Positions 19,464-27,415 of a stretch of 64,000 bases of DNA are shown piece after piece. Positions within the stretch are counted from its first letter, which is position 1. Each line of letters starts with the position of its first letter. Origin of the DNA: Elusimicrobia bacterium UBA5214. GTDB lineage: Bacteria > Elusimicrobiota > UBA5214. The notes below the pieces were generated by a model. It was given only the letters and a program-made list of their open reading frames with translations. It had not been told where the DNA came from and did no database searches. Where the stretch lies: assembly GCA_002412545.1 (NCBI GenBank), contig DHVG01000001.1, positions 336,630 to 400,629 of the forward strand. Direction: 5' to 3'. Position numbers and translations under genes: made by a program.

Positions 19464-20449
19464 ATAGTTGTTCCCTTTCCTATTACCTTTTTAACGGCTT
19501 TTATAATGTCTTTCGCTTTGGGGTAATAAACATTTTCCAATACTGAACTTGCTGGAGCAGGTGCATCAGATAGAGTTACCCGGATAATTGGTGCTTTTAG
19601 ATATTCGAAAATATTTTCTGAGACCAGTGCTGATATTTCAGCAGTTATACCACAAGTTTTCCACCCACCATCTACAATGACAATTCTTCCCGTTTTTTTA
19701 ACTGATTCAAAAAGGAGTATTTTATCAATTGGTTTCAATGACCTTAAGTCAATTACTTCAACACTTATTTCTTCACTTCGTAGTATTGAAGAAGCATTTA
19801 GTGCTTCCTGCACCATATACGATGTCGCCACCAAAGTCACATCACTCCCTTTTTTTCTTATAATTCCCTTTCCAATAGGAACAGCATACACTTCTTCCGG
19901 AACTTCGCCTTCTAAAGTATATAACCAACGGTCATCTATATATATTACAGGGTTATTATCTTTTATTGCAGAAATCATTAATCCTTTGGCATCATAAGGG
20001 GTGGAAGGCGTTACTACTTTTAGTCCAGGAATATGGACAAACAGTGCTTGAAGTGCCTGAGAGTGTTGTGCCGCTTGTTCTCCACCTCTATTTATTATTC
20101 CCCAGATGACTACCGGTACAGAAAGTTTTCCACCAAACATATAATACCAATTCGCTGCCTGATTAATTATTGGATCCATCGCATACATCATAAAATCCAA
20201 TCTTGGATGAACTACTATTGGTCTCATTCCTGCAAGAGCCGTTCCTACACCTACACCAGTAATTGCATTCTCAGAAACCGGTGTGTCAATAACTCTCCCT
20301 GGTCCAAATTTCTCAAGAAGTCCCTTGGTGGTATTACCTGCATACCACGGACTTTTGACCCCTTGCCCGATAAGAAAAACTGAATTATCCGAAGACATCA
20401 TTTGGTGGAGCGCTTCATTTATGGCTAGTGAATATGGCAACTTCCTCAT
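19460..20449 (-). CDS. Thiamine-diphosphate E1 enzyme, beta subunit (transketolase-like)
   Basis: A 329-residue E1-beta (pyruvate/acetoin/2-oxoacid dehydrogenase type): pyrimidine-binding domain with DTPVSENAITGVGVGTAL, HPRLDFMMYAMDPIINQAAN and a C-terminal transketolase domain (EVIDLRSLKPIDK, VDGGWKTCG). In complexes it pairs with the alpha subunit, which is encoded just upstream, beyond a four-helix element. No E2 or E3 gene is nearby. In a polysaccharide locus such enzymes may transfer a two-carbon acyl anion onto a keto sugar; that is inference. Confidence 0.9.
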   Translation of the reverse strand: MRKLPYSLAINEALHQMMSSDNSVFLIGQGVKSPWYAGNTTKGLLEKFGPGRVIDTPVSENAITGVGVGTALAGMRPIVVHPRLDFMMYAMDPIINQAANWYYMFGGKLSVPVVIWGIINRGGEQAAQHSQALQALFVHIPGLKVVTPSTPYDAKGLMISAIKDNNPVIYIDDRWLYTLEGEVPEEVYAVPIGKGIIRKKGSDVTLVATSYMVQEALNASSILRSEEISVEVIDLRSLKPIDKILLFESVKKTGRIVIVDGGWKTCGITAEISALVSENIFEYLKAPIIRVTLSDAPAPASSVLENVYYPKAKDIIKAVKKVIGKGTTI

Positions 20450-20470
20450 TTCGTGTACCTTCAGTCATTT

Positions 20471-20945
20471 AGTTTTTTGAGTTTATTGGGTTTTATGGTT
20501 TATTGAGTTTTATTTCCTTTTTTAAGCAGATAAGTTATAAAACCACTGTCAAGTTTTGAAACCTTTTCTGCTTGGTTATAAATCTTTTCAAAAGTATCCT
20601 TGGAGATGTATCTTTGATCTAAAGCTACATAAGATTCACTTTGAACTTCAGTGGCTGAACTCTTTGATATGAAAAGGTATTGAATAAACTCTTTATTAGA
20701 ACGTCTTGAAAATCCTTCTGCAATATTACTCATTGAAGAAACTGCTGCTTCAGTAATTTGTCCACTTAACCTGAAATCTTTTTGGAACTCTGGACTATTC
20801 CTCACGGCCTCATAAACCATATTTACCAACACCCTCGCCTCCTGCCAGCACTGGAGGTCCTCAAATTTTGTGATTTTCATGATTTGATAAATTTATCTAT
20901 GTAATAAACCCGATAAACTCAACAACTCAAAAAACCCAAAAAACT
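20471..20945. mobile_element. Four-helix-bundle gene element 3 with inverted microrepeat arms
   Basis: The gene at 20500-20880 is flanked by arms of 8-9 bp units near GGGTTTAT/GAGTTTAT, inverted with respect to each other. Both outer tips read AGTTTTTTG when oriented inward (20471-20479 and the complement of 20937-20945). The element separates the genes for the alpha and beta subunits of one enzyme, which are normally adjacent. Confidence 0.65.
20500..20880 (-). CDS. Four-helix-bundle protein (S23/IVP-like), element 3
   Basis: A 126-residue helical protein with the family layout: FEDLQCWQEARVLVNMVYEA, then FRLSGQITEAAVSSMSNIAE and GFSRR. It is the most divergent of the three intact copies (SGQITEAA replaces the usual TSQIRRAA) but retains the SNIAEG core. 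It lies between the E1-alpha and E1-beta genes inside element 3. The longer C-terminal tail (KKGNKTQ) ends next to the left arm. Confidence 0.9.
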   Translation of the reverse strand: MKITKFEDLQCWQEARVLVNMVYEAVRNSPEFQKDFRLSGQITEAAVSSMSNIAEGFSRRSNKEFIQYLFISKSSATEVQSESYVALDQRYISKDTFEKIYNQAEKVSKLDSGFITYLLKKGNKTQ

Positions 20946-20950
20946 TAGGC

Positions 20951-21934
20951 CTAAGATTCTTTAAAAACATATTTTGTCAGCTCACTTTCCTTAGGGTAGG
21001 AACTTCTTTTAGCAAAAATATATGCATTCTCAACTTCTTTTTCTACTTCTTTTTTTATCTTTATCACATCATCCTTCTGTAAAATTCTGTTCTTAAGAAG
21101 AAAATTCTCAAAATTTAATATCGGGTCTTTTTTTCTCCACTTTGCTATCTCTTCTTTTGACCTAATATCAGTATGTGTCCCTTGGATATTATCATCCGGA
21201 CCCACATGTCCACGCAACCTATAAGTTGCAAATTCTATGAAAGTAGGACCTTCGCCAGATTTACATATTTTAACCGATTTTTTTGCTGTTTCATAAACCT
21301 TTAAGACATCATTACCGTCAACCTTGAAACTCGGAACTCCGAAAGGTATTCCTACTTCAAAAATATTATTCTTTGGTCGACATTCGCTAATCGGCATATG
21401 AGTTGAGTAAAGGTTGTTTTCACAAGCAAAGATAATCGGCAGTTTTTTCAGCGCAGCAAAGTTCAGTGATTCATAAAGTACTCCTTCACCTGCTGCTCCG
21501 TCACCAAAAAAACTAACCGTGATTCTTTTTTCTTTTCTAATTTTTGAAGCCAGTGCTGTACCCACTGCTAATGAGATGGTCCCGGCAACAATTGGAGCCG
21601 CACCAAAAATTCCTTTTTCCGGGTCAATAACATGCATTGAACCACCTCTTCCTTTTGAACATCCAGTTTCTTTACCGTAAATTTCAGCAATAAGTTCTTG
21701 CATTTCGCCACCTTTGGCAAGGTAGTGACCATGAGAACGATGAGTACCAAAAACATAGTCATCAGCAGTTAAATTAGCACAGACTCCAGTTGCGATTGCT
21801 TCCTCACCAGAATAAAGATGACAAGGACAGTGTACTTCTCCCTTAAGAATTGGTTCAACCAGACTTTCTTCACAAATTCTAATCCTTACCATCATCGTAT
21901 ATAATTTCAGTAAAAATGCTTTTGAATAGTTCAT
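20951..21934 (-). CDS. Thiamine-diphosphate E1 enzyme, alpha subunit
   Basis: A 327-residue E1-alpha with the thiamine-diphosphate motif starting at FFGDGAAGEGVLYESLNFAA and ending at the Asn pair in ACENNLYSTHMP. Also clear are HRSHGHYLAKGG, YGKETGCSKGRGGSMH and YRLRGHVGPDD. It acts with the beta subunit encoded at 19460-20449. The regulatory serine loops of mitochondrial enzymes are not present. Because no lipoyl E2 is encoded nearby, it may carry out a non-oxidative carboligation or borrow another complex's E2. Confidence 0.9.
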   Translation of the reverse strand: MNYSKAFLLKLYTMMVRIRICEESLVEPILKGEVHCPCHLYSGEEAIATGVCANLTADDYVFGTHRSHGHYLAKGGEMQELIAEIYGKETGCSKGRGGSMHVIDPEKGIFGAAPIVAGTISLAVGTALASKIRKEKRITVSFFGDGAAGEGVLYESLNFAALKKLPIIFACENNLYSTHMPISECRPKNNIFEVGIPFGVPSFKVDGNDVLKVYETAKKSVKICKSGEGPTFIEFATYRLRGHVGPDDNIQGTHTDIRSKEEIAKWRKKDPILNFENFLLKNRILQKDDVIKIKKEVEKEVENAYIFAKRSSYPKESELTKYVFKES

Positions 21935-21949
21935 TCTCTTTCTCTTATC

Positions 21950-22123
21950 GTAAGGTGTTAGGAGTTAGGCGTTTTTGAGAGCGTATAAGTCCACTGTTTC
22001 TTCTTTAGGAAAAATCTTTAAAATCTTATATATTTCAATCACCAAATCCATAGACATCTTCCAGACATCCAATTTCTTATGTGGCTTCTCCATCTTTTAC
22101 CTCCCTTACCCCTCACGCCTTAC
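21950..22123. mobile_element. Truncated four-helix-bundle element 4 with inverted arms
   Basis: Arms 21950-21970 and 22103-22123 are inverted copies of 7-bp units near GTAAGGS/GTTAGGA and match at 16 of 21 positions. Between them is only the 5' third of a four-helix gene. The right arm contains the stop codon of the priming sugar transferase. This looks like an internal deletion derivative of the same kind of element as 1-3. Confidence 0.7.
21965..22093 (-). pseudogene. Remnant of a four-helix-bundle (S23/IVP-like) gene
   Basis: Read from ATG at 22091-22093, it encodes 42 residues: MEKPHKKLDVWKMSMDLVIE continuing IYKILKIFPKEET, then a short unrelated tail and a TAA in the left arm. The first 33 residues match helix 1 of the S23/IVP family (compare DLLVWQKAYNLVLEVYKATK in element 1). 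The remaining three helices are missing, so a deletion removed about 240 bp while leaving both arms. Confidence 0.8.
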
Positions 22124-22712
22124 GTTTGATAATCGTCCACAGTGTTTCAAATATTATCCCTATATCCACTAAAAACGACTGTTCTTTAACATATTTCAAT
22201 TGAAGTCGGATTTTCTCCGGTCTTATCTTTTCCATATAGATTCTTTCCGGGTCAGGATTTCCGGCAAGAATTGCTCCTTCATCAGAATCCCAGAGTGACG
22301 CCCAATCAGTTATCCCCGGTTTCACATCTAAGATTTCCTTTTCTTCTTCGGTAAACATATTTACATAAAAGGGAACCTCGGGTCTCGGGCCAACAAAACT
22401 CATTTCTCCCTTCAATACATTTATAAGCTGGGGTAGTTCATCAAGTTTATATTTTCTAATAAATTTTCCAATCTTTGTAATTCTTGGGTCATCGTCAGCA
22501 GTTGAATGTCCACCAATCTTATCCGCATTCATCACCATCGTCCTGAACTTAAACATCTTGAACGGTTCCCCGTATCTACCTACCCTTACTCCGTGGTAAA
22601 ACATAGACCCCCCATCTTCTAATTTTATTAATAAGGTTATCAGCAAAAATAAAGGAGAGAAAACTAAAACTCCAATAAGAGAAAAAATTATATCAAATAG
22701 ACGCTTTGACAT
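22113..22712 (-). CDS. Priming undecaprenyl-phosphate sugar transferase
   Basis: A 199-residue bacterial sugar transferase (WbaP/WcaJ/PglC family) with only the N-terminal reentrant membrane helix (FDIIFSLIGVLVFSPLFLL) and the catalytic domain. Motifs are FYHGVRVGRYGEPFKMFKFR, DELPQLINVLKGEMSFVGPR and PGITDW. It transfers a sugar-1-phosphate to undecaprenyl phosphate and so starts glycan assembly. The C-terminal few residues and stop codon lie in the arm of element 4. A truncated paralog is found at 24106-24246 across an AbiE module. Confidence 0.95.
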   Translation of the reverse strand: MSKRLFDIIFSLIGVLVFSPLFLLITLLIKLEDGGSMFYHGVRVGRYGEPFKMFKFRTMVMNADKIGGHSTADDDPRITKIGKFIRKYKLDELPQLINVLKGEMSFVGPRPEVPFYVNMFTEEEKEILDVKPGITDWASLWDSDEGAILAGNPDPERIYMEKIRPEKIRLQLKYVKEQSFLVDIGIIFETLWTIIKRKA

Positions 22713-22734
22713 AGAATTGATAGTTTTTAATCGT

Positions 22735-23460
22735 TTATAAATGTTTTTCTATTTCTTTTCTCAAAATCTCTTTAAAATTTTTTAAAATCATCTGGTGCAT
22801 AACCGGGAGAAGTACTGAAAGTTCTCTTTTGAAATCTATCTGTTCTTTGTTCAGGTTATCCAATGTCCTTTTTAACCTTCTTTTGTCAACAAATCTATTA
22901 AGTGCAGGATGACGCAGTAAGAAATATAAGTCATAATAATCTCTCGGTTTGCCCCGATTAATCAATGCTTGAATCTTTTCATTTACTAATTCTTTTGGTG
23001 CTAAGTGGATTAGCGTGTAAGGAATAGTAAAATCACTAATCAGAGTTGTAAGTTCTCCCTCAATTTTCTTGTTTTTTCTTAAAGATACTTCAAATTTCAT
23101 ATCTTCTTTGAAATCAAGAAAATCATAATGTATTAGACCTAAATAACCTCCAGTAGTAGGTTTTGCCTCTTTAAAACTAATCTTAATGCCAATTTTTTCA
23201 ATTTCGGTTAAGGTTCTTAAAAATAAGTCTTCTATCTGGTTAAAACGCCAAAAACGTCCAGTGAAATCAAGGTCTTCCGAGAATCTCGGACTTTGATAAA
23301 TAAATCTAAGGGATGTTCCACCCTTAAAAAGTAAATCTTCCGATTCTTTATTTTTATAGAGATTAGCCAGACATAAATGTTGGATATATTCCCGAATAAC
23401 ATTCTTTTCATTTGTCTGAAACTTCTTAGTAAATTCTTGAAGGTTTTCCAAACTCAGCAT
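22735..23460 (-). CDS. AbiEii-like nucleotidyltransferase toxin
   Basis: A 241-residue protein of the AbiEii/AbiGii family, the toxin of type IV toxin-antitoxin and phage abortive-infection systems. The nucleotidyltransferase core is FKGGTSLRFIY near residue 43 and FSEDLDFTGRF near residue 58, followed by the family's downstream KxxRDYYDLYFLLRHP-like block. Its gene overlaps the antitoxin-like gene by 35 bp, the usual order (antitoxin first). The expected activity is GTP-dependent nucleotide transfer onto tRNA or another RNA. Confidence 0.88.
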   Translation of the reverse strand: MLSLENLQEFTKKFQTNEKNVIREYIQHLCLANLYKNKESEDLLFKGGTSLRFIYQSPRFSEDLDFTGRFWRFNQIEDLFLRTLTEIEKIGIKISFKEAKPTTGGYLGLIHYDFLDFKEDMKFEVSLRKNKKIEGELTTLISDFTIPYTLIHLAPKELVNEKIQALINRGKPRDYYDLYFLLRHPALNRFVDKRRLKRTLDNLNKEQIDFKRELSVLLPVMHQMILKNFKEILRKEIEKHL

Positions 23461-24067
23461 AGATTTGTTTAATTAAGTTTAATATCCGTGGTCGATTAAA
23501 AAGTTTAGCGAATCTGATTAGTTTTTTTTTTCTGATATTTTCTAAATTTAGTCTTTCATAACCTAACTGGCGTTTTTTTAGGTCAACAAAGTAAAGATAA
23601 TCAGCTAATGCTTTTTCCGCTTCGGCAATCAGAACTGTTTCATTTAAATGTTTTATCGGTTTGTATCCGGTATAGACAGATTTTTTAATTCTGCAATACG
23701 CGAAATTGATACCGTTTATTTTAAATTCCCGGGTTGCCTTAGTCGTAGCAGAGGTAACCGTATAAATTGTTTCGGGGATAATGCCGTAAAAAGATAAAGC
23801 AGTATCTAAAGAAATATAAGAAGGCTCATAAACTCTATTTGCAATCAGATACTGATTAGGTAAATTGTCAGATAGACAATAGAGACTTCCTTTTTGAGAT
23901 TTTTTCAACCTTATGAGTAAACCCTTTTTGCTGTTGCGAAAAAGAAAGAAGTTGACCGCAATTGGCGAAACTTTAAAAAGTCTTACCAGATCGTAAGGAG
24001 TAAAGATTAATAACTTCTTTTCTTTAATTTTTTTTTGGACGAAATCCCAATTCAGTATTTTTGCCAT
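23426..24067 (-). CDS. AbiEi-like antitoxin / transcriptional regulator
   Basis: A 213-residue protein with an N-terminal winged helix (FTPYDLVRLFKVSPIAVNFF) and a C-terminal domain containing NQYLIANRVYEPSYISLDTA, the diagnostic AbiEi block. It should repress the operon and neutralise the toxin encoded directly downstream. A promoter-like pair (24094-24122) lies just upstream. The module sits between a complete and a truncated priming sugar transferase gene, which suggests that it arrived there by recombination. Confidence 0.88.
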   Translation of the reverse strand: MAKILNWDFVQKKIKEKKLLIFTPYDLVRLFKVSPIAVNFFLFRNSKKGLLIRLKKSQKGSLYCLSDNLPNQYLIANRVYEPSYISLDTALSFYGIIPETIYTVTSATTKATREFKINGINFAYCRIKKSVYTGYKPIKHLNETVLIAEAEKALADYLYFVDLKKRQLGYERLNLENIRKKKLIRFAKLFNRPRILNLIKQIYAEFGKPSRIY

Positions 24068-24093
24068 ATTGCTAATTTATTGAACTGGACAAA

Positions 24094-24122
24094 AACATAC
24101 ATTATTTAAATTAAGTTGTCAA
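24094..24122 (-). promoter_or_regulatory. Candidate promoter of the AbiE module
   Basis: Minus-strand TTGACA (24117-24122), a 17-bp spacer and TATGTT (24094-24099), 27 bp upstream of the AbiEi ATG. The -35 box overlaps the 3' end of the truncated sugar transferase. Confidence 0.5.
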
Positions 24123-24246
24123 TTACTTCCCAATAAAATATTGGACCACGATCATCTTTTTTTATCAAAAAAGTAACTATCAACAAAAATGGGAAAAGAA
24201 CAATTAGTCCAAATAACGAAAATATAATATCAAACAAACGCTTCAT
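24106..24246 (-). pseudogene. Truncated priming sugar transferase
   Basis: From an ATG overlapping the methyltransferase stop (ATGA, 24243-24246) it encodes 46 residues: MKRLFDIIFSLFGLIVLFPF, then about 15 residues matching the intact enzyme at 22113-22712 (compare MSKRLFDIIFSLIGVLVFSP), then IFYW and an unrelated tail ending at TAA. The catalytic domain is gone. The break occurs at the edge of the AbiE module, so the module's arrival probably cut or replaced this copy. Confidence 0.85.
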
Positions 24247-25037
24247 TTTCTTGCCATTGTATATATAATCTTAAAATTTTTGTTTACTTTATCAAATTCT
24301 ATAGGGATAGGTTCTTCGAAAGATGTCATCCCGTCATGAACTTCATTCGCTAAAGAGGTCAGTTTACCTATAAATATTCTCTTCAGATATGCACGTGTGT
24401 TTAAACTTCCCGGTATAAGATTAAGTTTAACCGCGGTCCGTTTTAGAAATGAAATAAATATGTCTCTTAATCCAGTAGTATTTGTAGGAAATGCACCAAA
24501 AAAGTGGATATTCTTAAAATCATCTTTCAAAAGTTCGTAGAGTTCCGGAATTGAGAAGTATTTGCATGAATATATTGAAGGATGGAAATCTTCCCAATCC
24601 TTGTTAACTGTACAAATAATTAGTATGCCATTTTCTCTCAAAACTCTTTTTGCTTCAGAAACAAATTTCTGGGGTTCTTTAAAATAATATATTGCTTCAT
24701 AAAGCAATACCAAATCAAAACTTTTATCTGTAAAAGGGAGAATGTGCGCGTCGATTAATTTTATTTCTATGTTTTCTCTTTTTTCATAATATTTTTTCGC
24801 TATGGATACATTTTTTTCCTCAATATCTCCACCAACCACTCTGTTTGCAATCTTAGCTAGATAACCCAAGCCCAGTCCTGCACCACAGGCAACTTCCAGA
24901 ACATCTTTGTCTTTTGCAAACTGTCTTGCAAAATGGTATCGGTGATAAAGTCGCGCTATCTGTTCTGCTGTTGCACCTAGTCCTGGTTTTTCAGTTATTT
25001 CAGAATAATCAGTGTTGTTACTTTTTTTTCTATTCAT
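24243..25037 (-). CDS. SAM-dependent methyltransferase (class I)
   Basis: A 264-residue class I methyltransferase: VLEVACGAGLGLGYLA (motif I) near residue 45, VVGGDIEE, and FDLVLLYEAIYYFKEP (motif IV/post). The SAM domain covers about residues 20-170; the C-terminal 90 residues are variable. In this locus it likely methylates a sugar or its lipid-linked form. It overlaps the GT2 gene by 8 bp upstream, and its stop overlaps the start of the truncated sugar transferase. Confidence 0.87.
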   Translation of the reverse strand: MNRKKSNNTDYSEITEKPGLGATAEQIARLYHRYHFARQFAKDKDVLEVACGAGLGLGYLAKIANRVVGGDIEEKNVSIAKKYYEKRENIEIKLIDAHILPFTDKSFDLVLLYEAIYYFKEPQKFVSEAKRVLRENGILIICTVNKDWEDFHPSIYSCKYFSIPELYELLKDDFKNIHFFGAFPTNTTGLRDIFISFLKRTAVKLNLIPGSLNTRAYLKRIFIGKLTSLANEVHDGMTSFEEPIPIEFDKVNKNFKIIYTMARK

Positions 25038-26094
25038 ATATTGTTTTTAAAATTACTTTAGAATTTTCCCAGAATTGTCTCGAGAATAGTATCTTCAATA
25101 ATCCCCACAAAGAACCCATGCCATAGGTTATATGAAGCAAAGCAAATACCAAAGGCATAAAAAACAAATATCTAAAATCCCTTTCCCTGTGGGTAATCTT
25201 GATGGAAAAAAAAAGGTCACATACGAGATAAGAACCGATTATCAGTGAAAGAACTATTAAAGCCCATAAACTTGACACACTCAATAAACCAAAAACTATT
25301 AGAGTTAAAACAAATAACAGAGGAACCAGATGTCTTAAAGAAACTGAAACTATGTTGGTATATTTAAACGGCAGAATTGCCCATAAGCCGTTCATAAAAT
25401 TGTGAATAATAAATGATTTTAAATCCGAACGAGCATAATAATAGGTTACAATATCCGGTACAAGTAATATCTTTAAACCTGCCTTTTTAAGTCTTGAGTT
25501 AAAATCCATATCCTGACTTCTTACTAATTTTTCATTAAAAAGTCCTATCTTTTCAAAAATTTCTCTTTTGTAACATCCACCAAAAACAGTGTCAACCCAT
25601 TTTGACTGTTGGGTACCAATTCTGAAAATAGAATTACCTACACCAAATTTGTGAGAAATAGCAAAAGCAATTGCCTTTCCTATTAAAGTGTTCTCTCTTG
25701 GAATTGTTATCATTATCCCACCAACATTATCAGCACCGTATTCTTTTAAATATCTAACACACTTTGATATATAATCTTTTTCATATAGATTGTGTGCGCT
25801 CATCCAAAAAATTAAATCTCCCTTAGCTTGTTTGATCCCAATATTTAAAGCACACGAGGTAATCCTTTTCAGGTTGTCCCAAAGTCTTATATAGGAATGT
25901 TTTTCTTCATACTTTTCCATCATTTTTCTTGTTCCGTCTTCACTCATCCCATCTACAACTAATACTTCCAGTCTATCTTTCGGATAATCCTGTGCAAGAA
26001 CAGAATCAAGACAATTGCTAATAAATTTTTCTTCATTACGACAAGGGATAATTATAGAAACTAACGGCTGATTACTTTGTAAATAATTGTTCAT
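25030..26094 (-). CDS. Family 2 glycosyltransferase with C-terminal membrane helices
   Basis: A 354-residue GT-A enzyme. VSIIIPCRNEEKFISNCLDS at residues 10-29 starts the nucleotide-sugar domain; VDGMSEDGT and the metal-binding region lie around 50-100, and SQDMDFNSRLKKAG near 190 is the acceptor-side ED-like motif. About three hydrophobic helices follow residue 240, as in ExoA-like succinoglycan glycosyltransferases. It probably adds a sugar on the cytoplasmic face of the membrane. Confidence 0.9.
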   Translation of the reverse strand: MNNYLQSNQPLVSIIIPCRNEEKFISNCLDSVLAQDYPKDRLEVLVVDGMSEDGTRKMMEKYEEKHSYIRLWDNLKRITSCALNIGIKQAKGDLIFWMSAHNLYEKDYISKCVRYLKEYGADNVGGIMITIPRENTLIGKAIAFAISHKFGVGNSIFRIGTQQSKWVDTVFGGCYKREIFEKIGLFNEKLVRSQDMDFNSRLKKAGLKILLVPDIVTYYYARSDLKSFIIHNFMNGLWAILPFKYTNIVSVSLRHLVPLLFVLTLIVFGLLSVSSLWALIVLSLIIGSYLVCDLFFSIKITHRERDFRYLFFMPLVFALLHITYGMGSLWGLLKILFSRQFWENSKVILKTIYE

Positions 26095-26098
26095 AAAC

Positions 26099-27415
26099 TC
26101 AAAGTTTTTTGATATCTGAAATCTGATTCAGTATTTCTGTAAATTTCTTTGCTAATTCACGGTAATTATATTTGTTTATCTCTTTTAAGTTACCTCTATA
26201 TAATACCTTTCCAGTATGTTTATATTCCGTATAGAAATTTAAAAGTGCGTTTTCAATTTTTTCAATGGTTGATGCACAAACACTAGCGCCAGTTTCAGTA
26301 ATAAGATTTTCTATACCATTTAAAAAACCACCTGTAACTAATATTGGACGTTGTGCAGAAAGATATTCAAAAAATTTGACAGTATACACACCCTTTATTC
26401 CTGGGTCTTCCCAATTTAAAAGAAGTAAAACATGCGATTCCCTTTGTCTTTGTATAGATTCATATCTTGATATTAAACCATATTGTTTAACAACAGTCCC
26501 AAGATTGTATTCAATAATTTTGTTGTCTAACCAATGTATACGAGGGCCATAGAATCTAACTTCAATTCTGTTGGGTTCAATTATTTTTTCTAAAATTAAC
26601 TTTTTTATAACTGCCAATAATTTTTCAGGATCCTGTTTACCAATATACACCGGACCAGTGTAAGTTATTGTAAATTTATCTTTTAAAATTACTGGGAAAT
26701 TGCTTGGTCTATTTTCTGGATCAAAACCATTTGTAATAGTAATGGCTGGCTTTTTAAGAAAATACTGTTGCTGCTTTGCCAATGGAGGAGTGGCAACTAC
26801 AATGGTATCTGAAATACTAAGTGTTTTTCGCTCTAATTTTTTCTCAAAGTATTTTCTTACATAATTATAAGAATAATTATGATTTTGCGTCCACAAATCT
26901 CTGAAATCTGCCAGCCACGGTAAAGAAAATTTCTTTTTCAATTCGGCAGCTACTATATGACTGGTTGGAAATGGTGAACTACTTAAAATAGCATCAAAAT
27001 GTTCTTTTTCTATGACTGTATACGCTGATTTCAGAGCTGGTTTTTCCCATGTCTTTTCAGTATCCGGGTAAGCAAAAAAGGTCTGGTACCAATTCATTAA
27101 AATATCAATAAAAGATTTCTTTGAAGTTACTCTAACATTTTCTTTTATCTGTTCGGTTATACTTTCATTCATTTTGAAACCAATTAATTGAAATATTTTT
27201 CTCCAAAACCAAAATATATCTCCTTTATACGGTGCTTCAACGATTTTAGTTCTTTCTAAGAATCTCTTTGGAAATCCCAAACGGTTTTCTGCATCACTAC
27301 CGAGCGGAGGAGTAACTATTGTTGCTTCCCAGCCAAATTCTGGTAAATAGGTAGCAATTCCCGGTATTCGTGGAGAAGCATGATATAGATTTGCGACTAC
27401 TAATAGTTTTTTCAT
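26099..27415 (-). CDS. Glycosyltransferase, GT4-like
   Basis: A 438-residue GT-B enzyme. I start it at ATG 27413-27415, which overlaps the TAA of the upstream methyltransferase gene (TAATG); a longer reading adds 14 residues with no support. Landmarks are MKKLLVVANLYHASPRIPGI at the N-terminus, WLADFRDLWTQNHNY, TYTGPVYIGKQDPEKL near 240 and VKFFEYLSAQRPILVTGG near 350, the donor-binding E-x-L region. The acceptor and donor cannot be read from sequence. Confidence 0.87.
   Translation of the reverse strand: MKKLLVVANLYHASPRIPGIATYLPEFGWEATIVTPPLGSDAENRLGFPKRFLERTKIVEAPYKGDIFWFWRKIFQLIGFKMNESITEQIKENVRVTSKKSFIDILMNWYQTFFAYPDTEKTWEKPALKSAYTVIEKEHFDAILSSSPFPTSHIVAAELKKKFSLPWLADFRDLWTQNHNYSYNYVRKYFEKKLERKTLSISDTIVVATPPLAKQQQYFLKKPAITITNGFDPENRPSNFPVILKDKFTITYTGPVYIGKQDPEKLLAVIKKLILEKIIEPNRIEVRFYGPRIHWLDNKIIEYNLGTVVKQYGLISRYESIQRQRESHVLLLLNWEDPGIKGVYTVKFFEYLSAQRPILVTGGFLNGIENLITETGASVCASTIEKIENALLNFYTEYKHTGKVLYRGNLKEINKYNYRELAKKFTEILNQISDIKKL

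Noticed and set aside
22735..24067. AbiE genes as part of sugar metabolism
   Set aside because: The nucleotidyltransferase motif, the winged-helix partner and the 35-bp overlap fit the AbiEi/AbiEii family and not a sugar nucleotidyltransferase.
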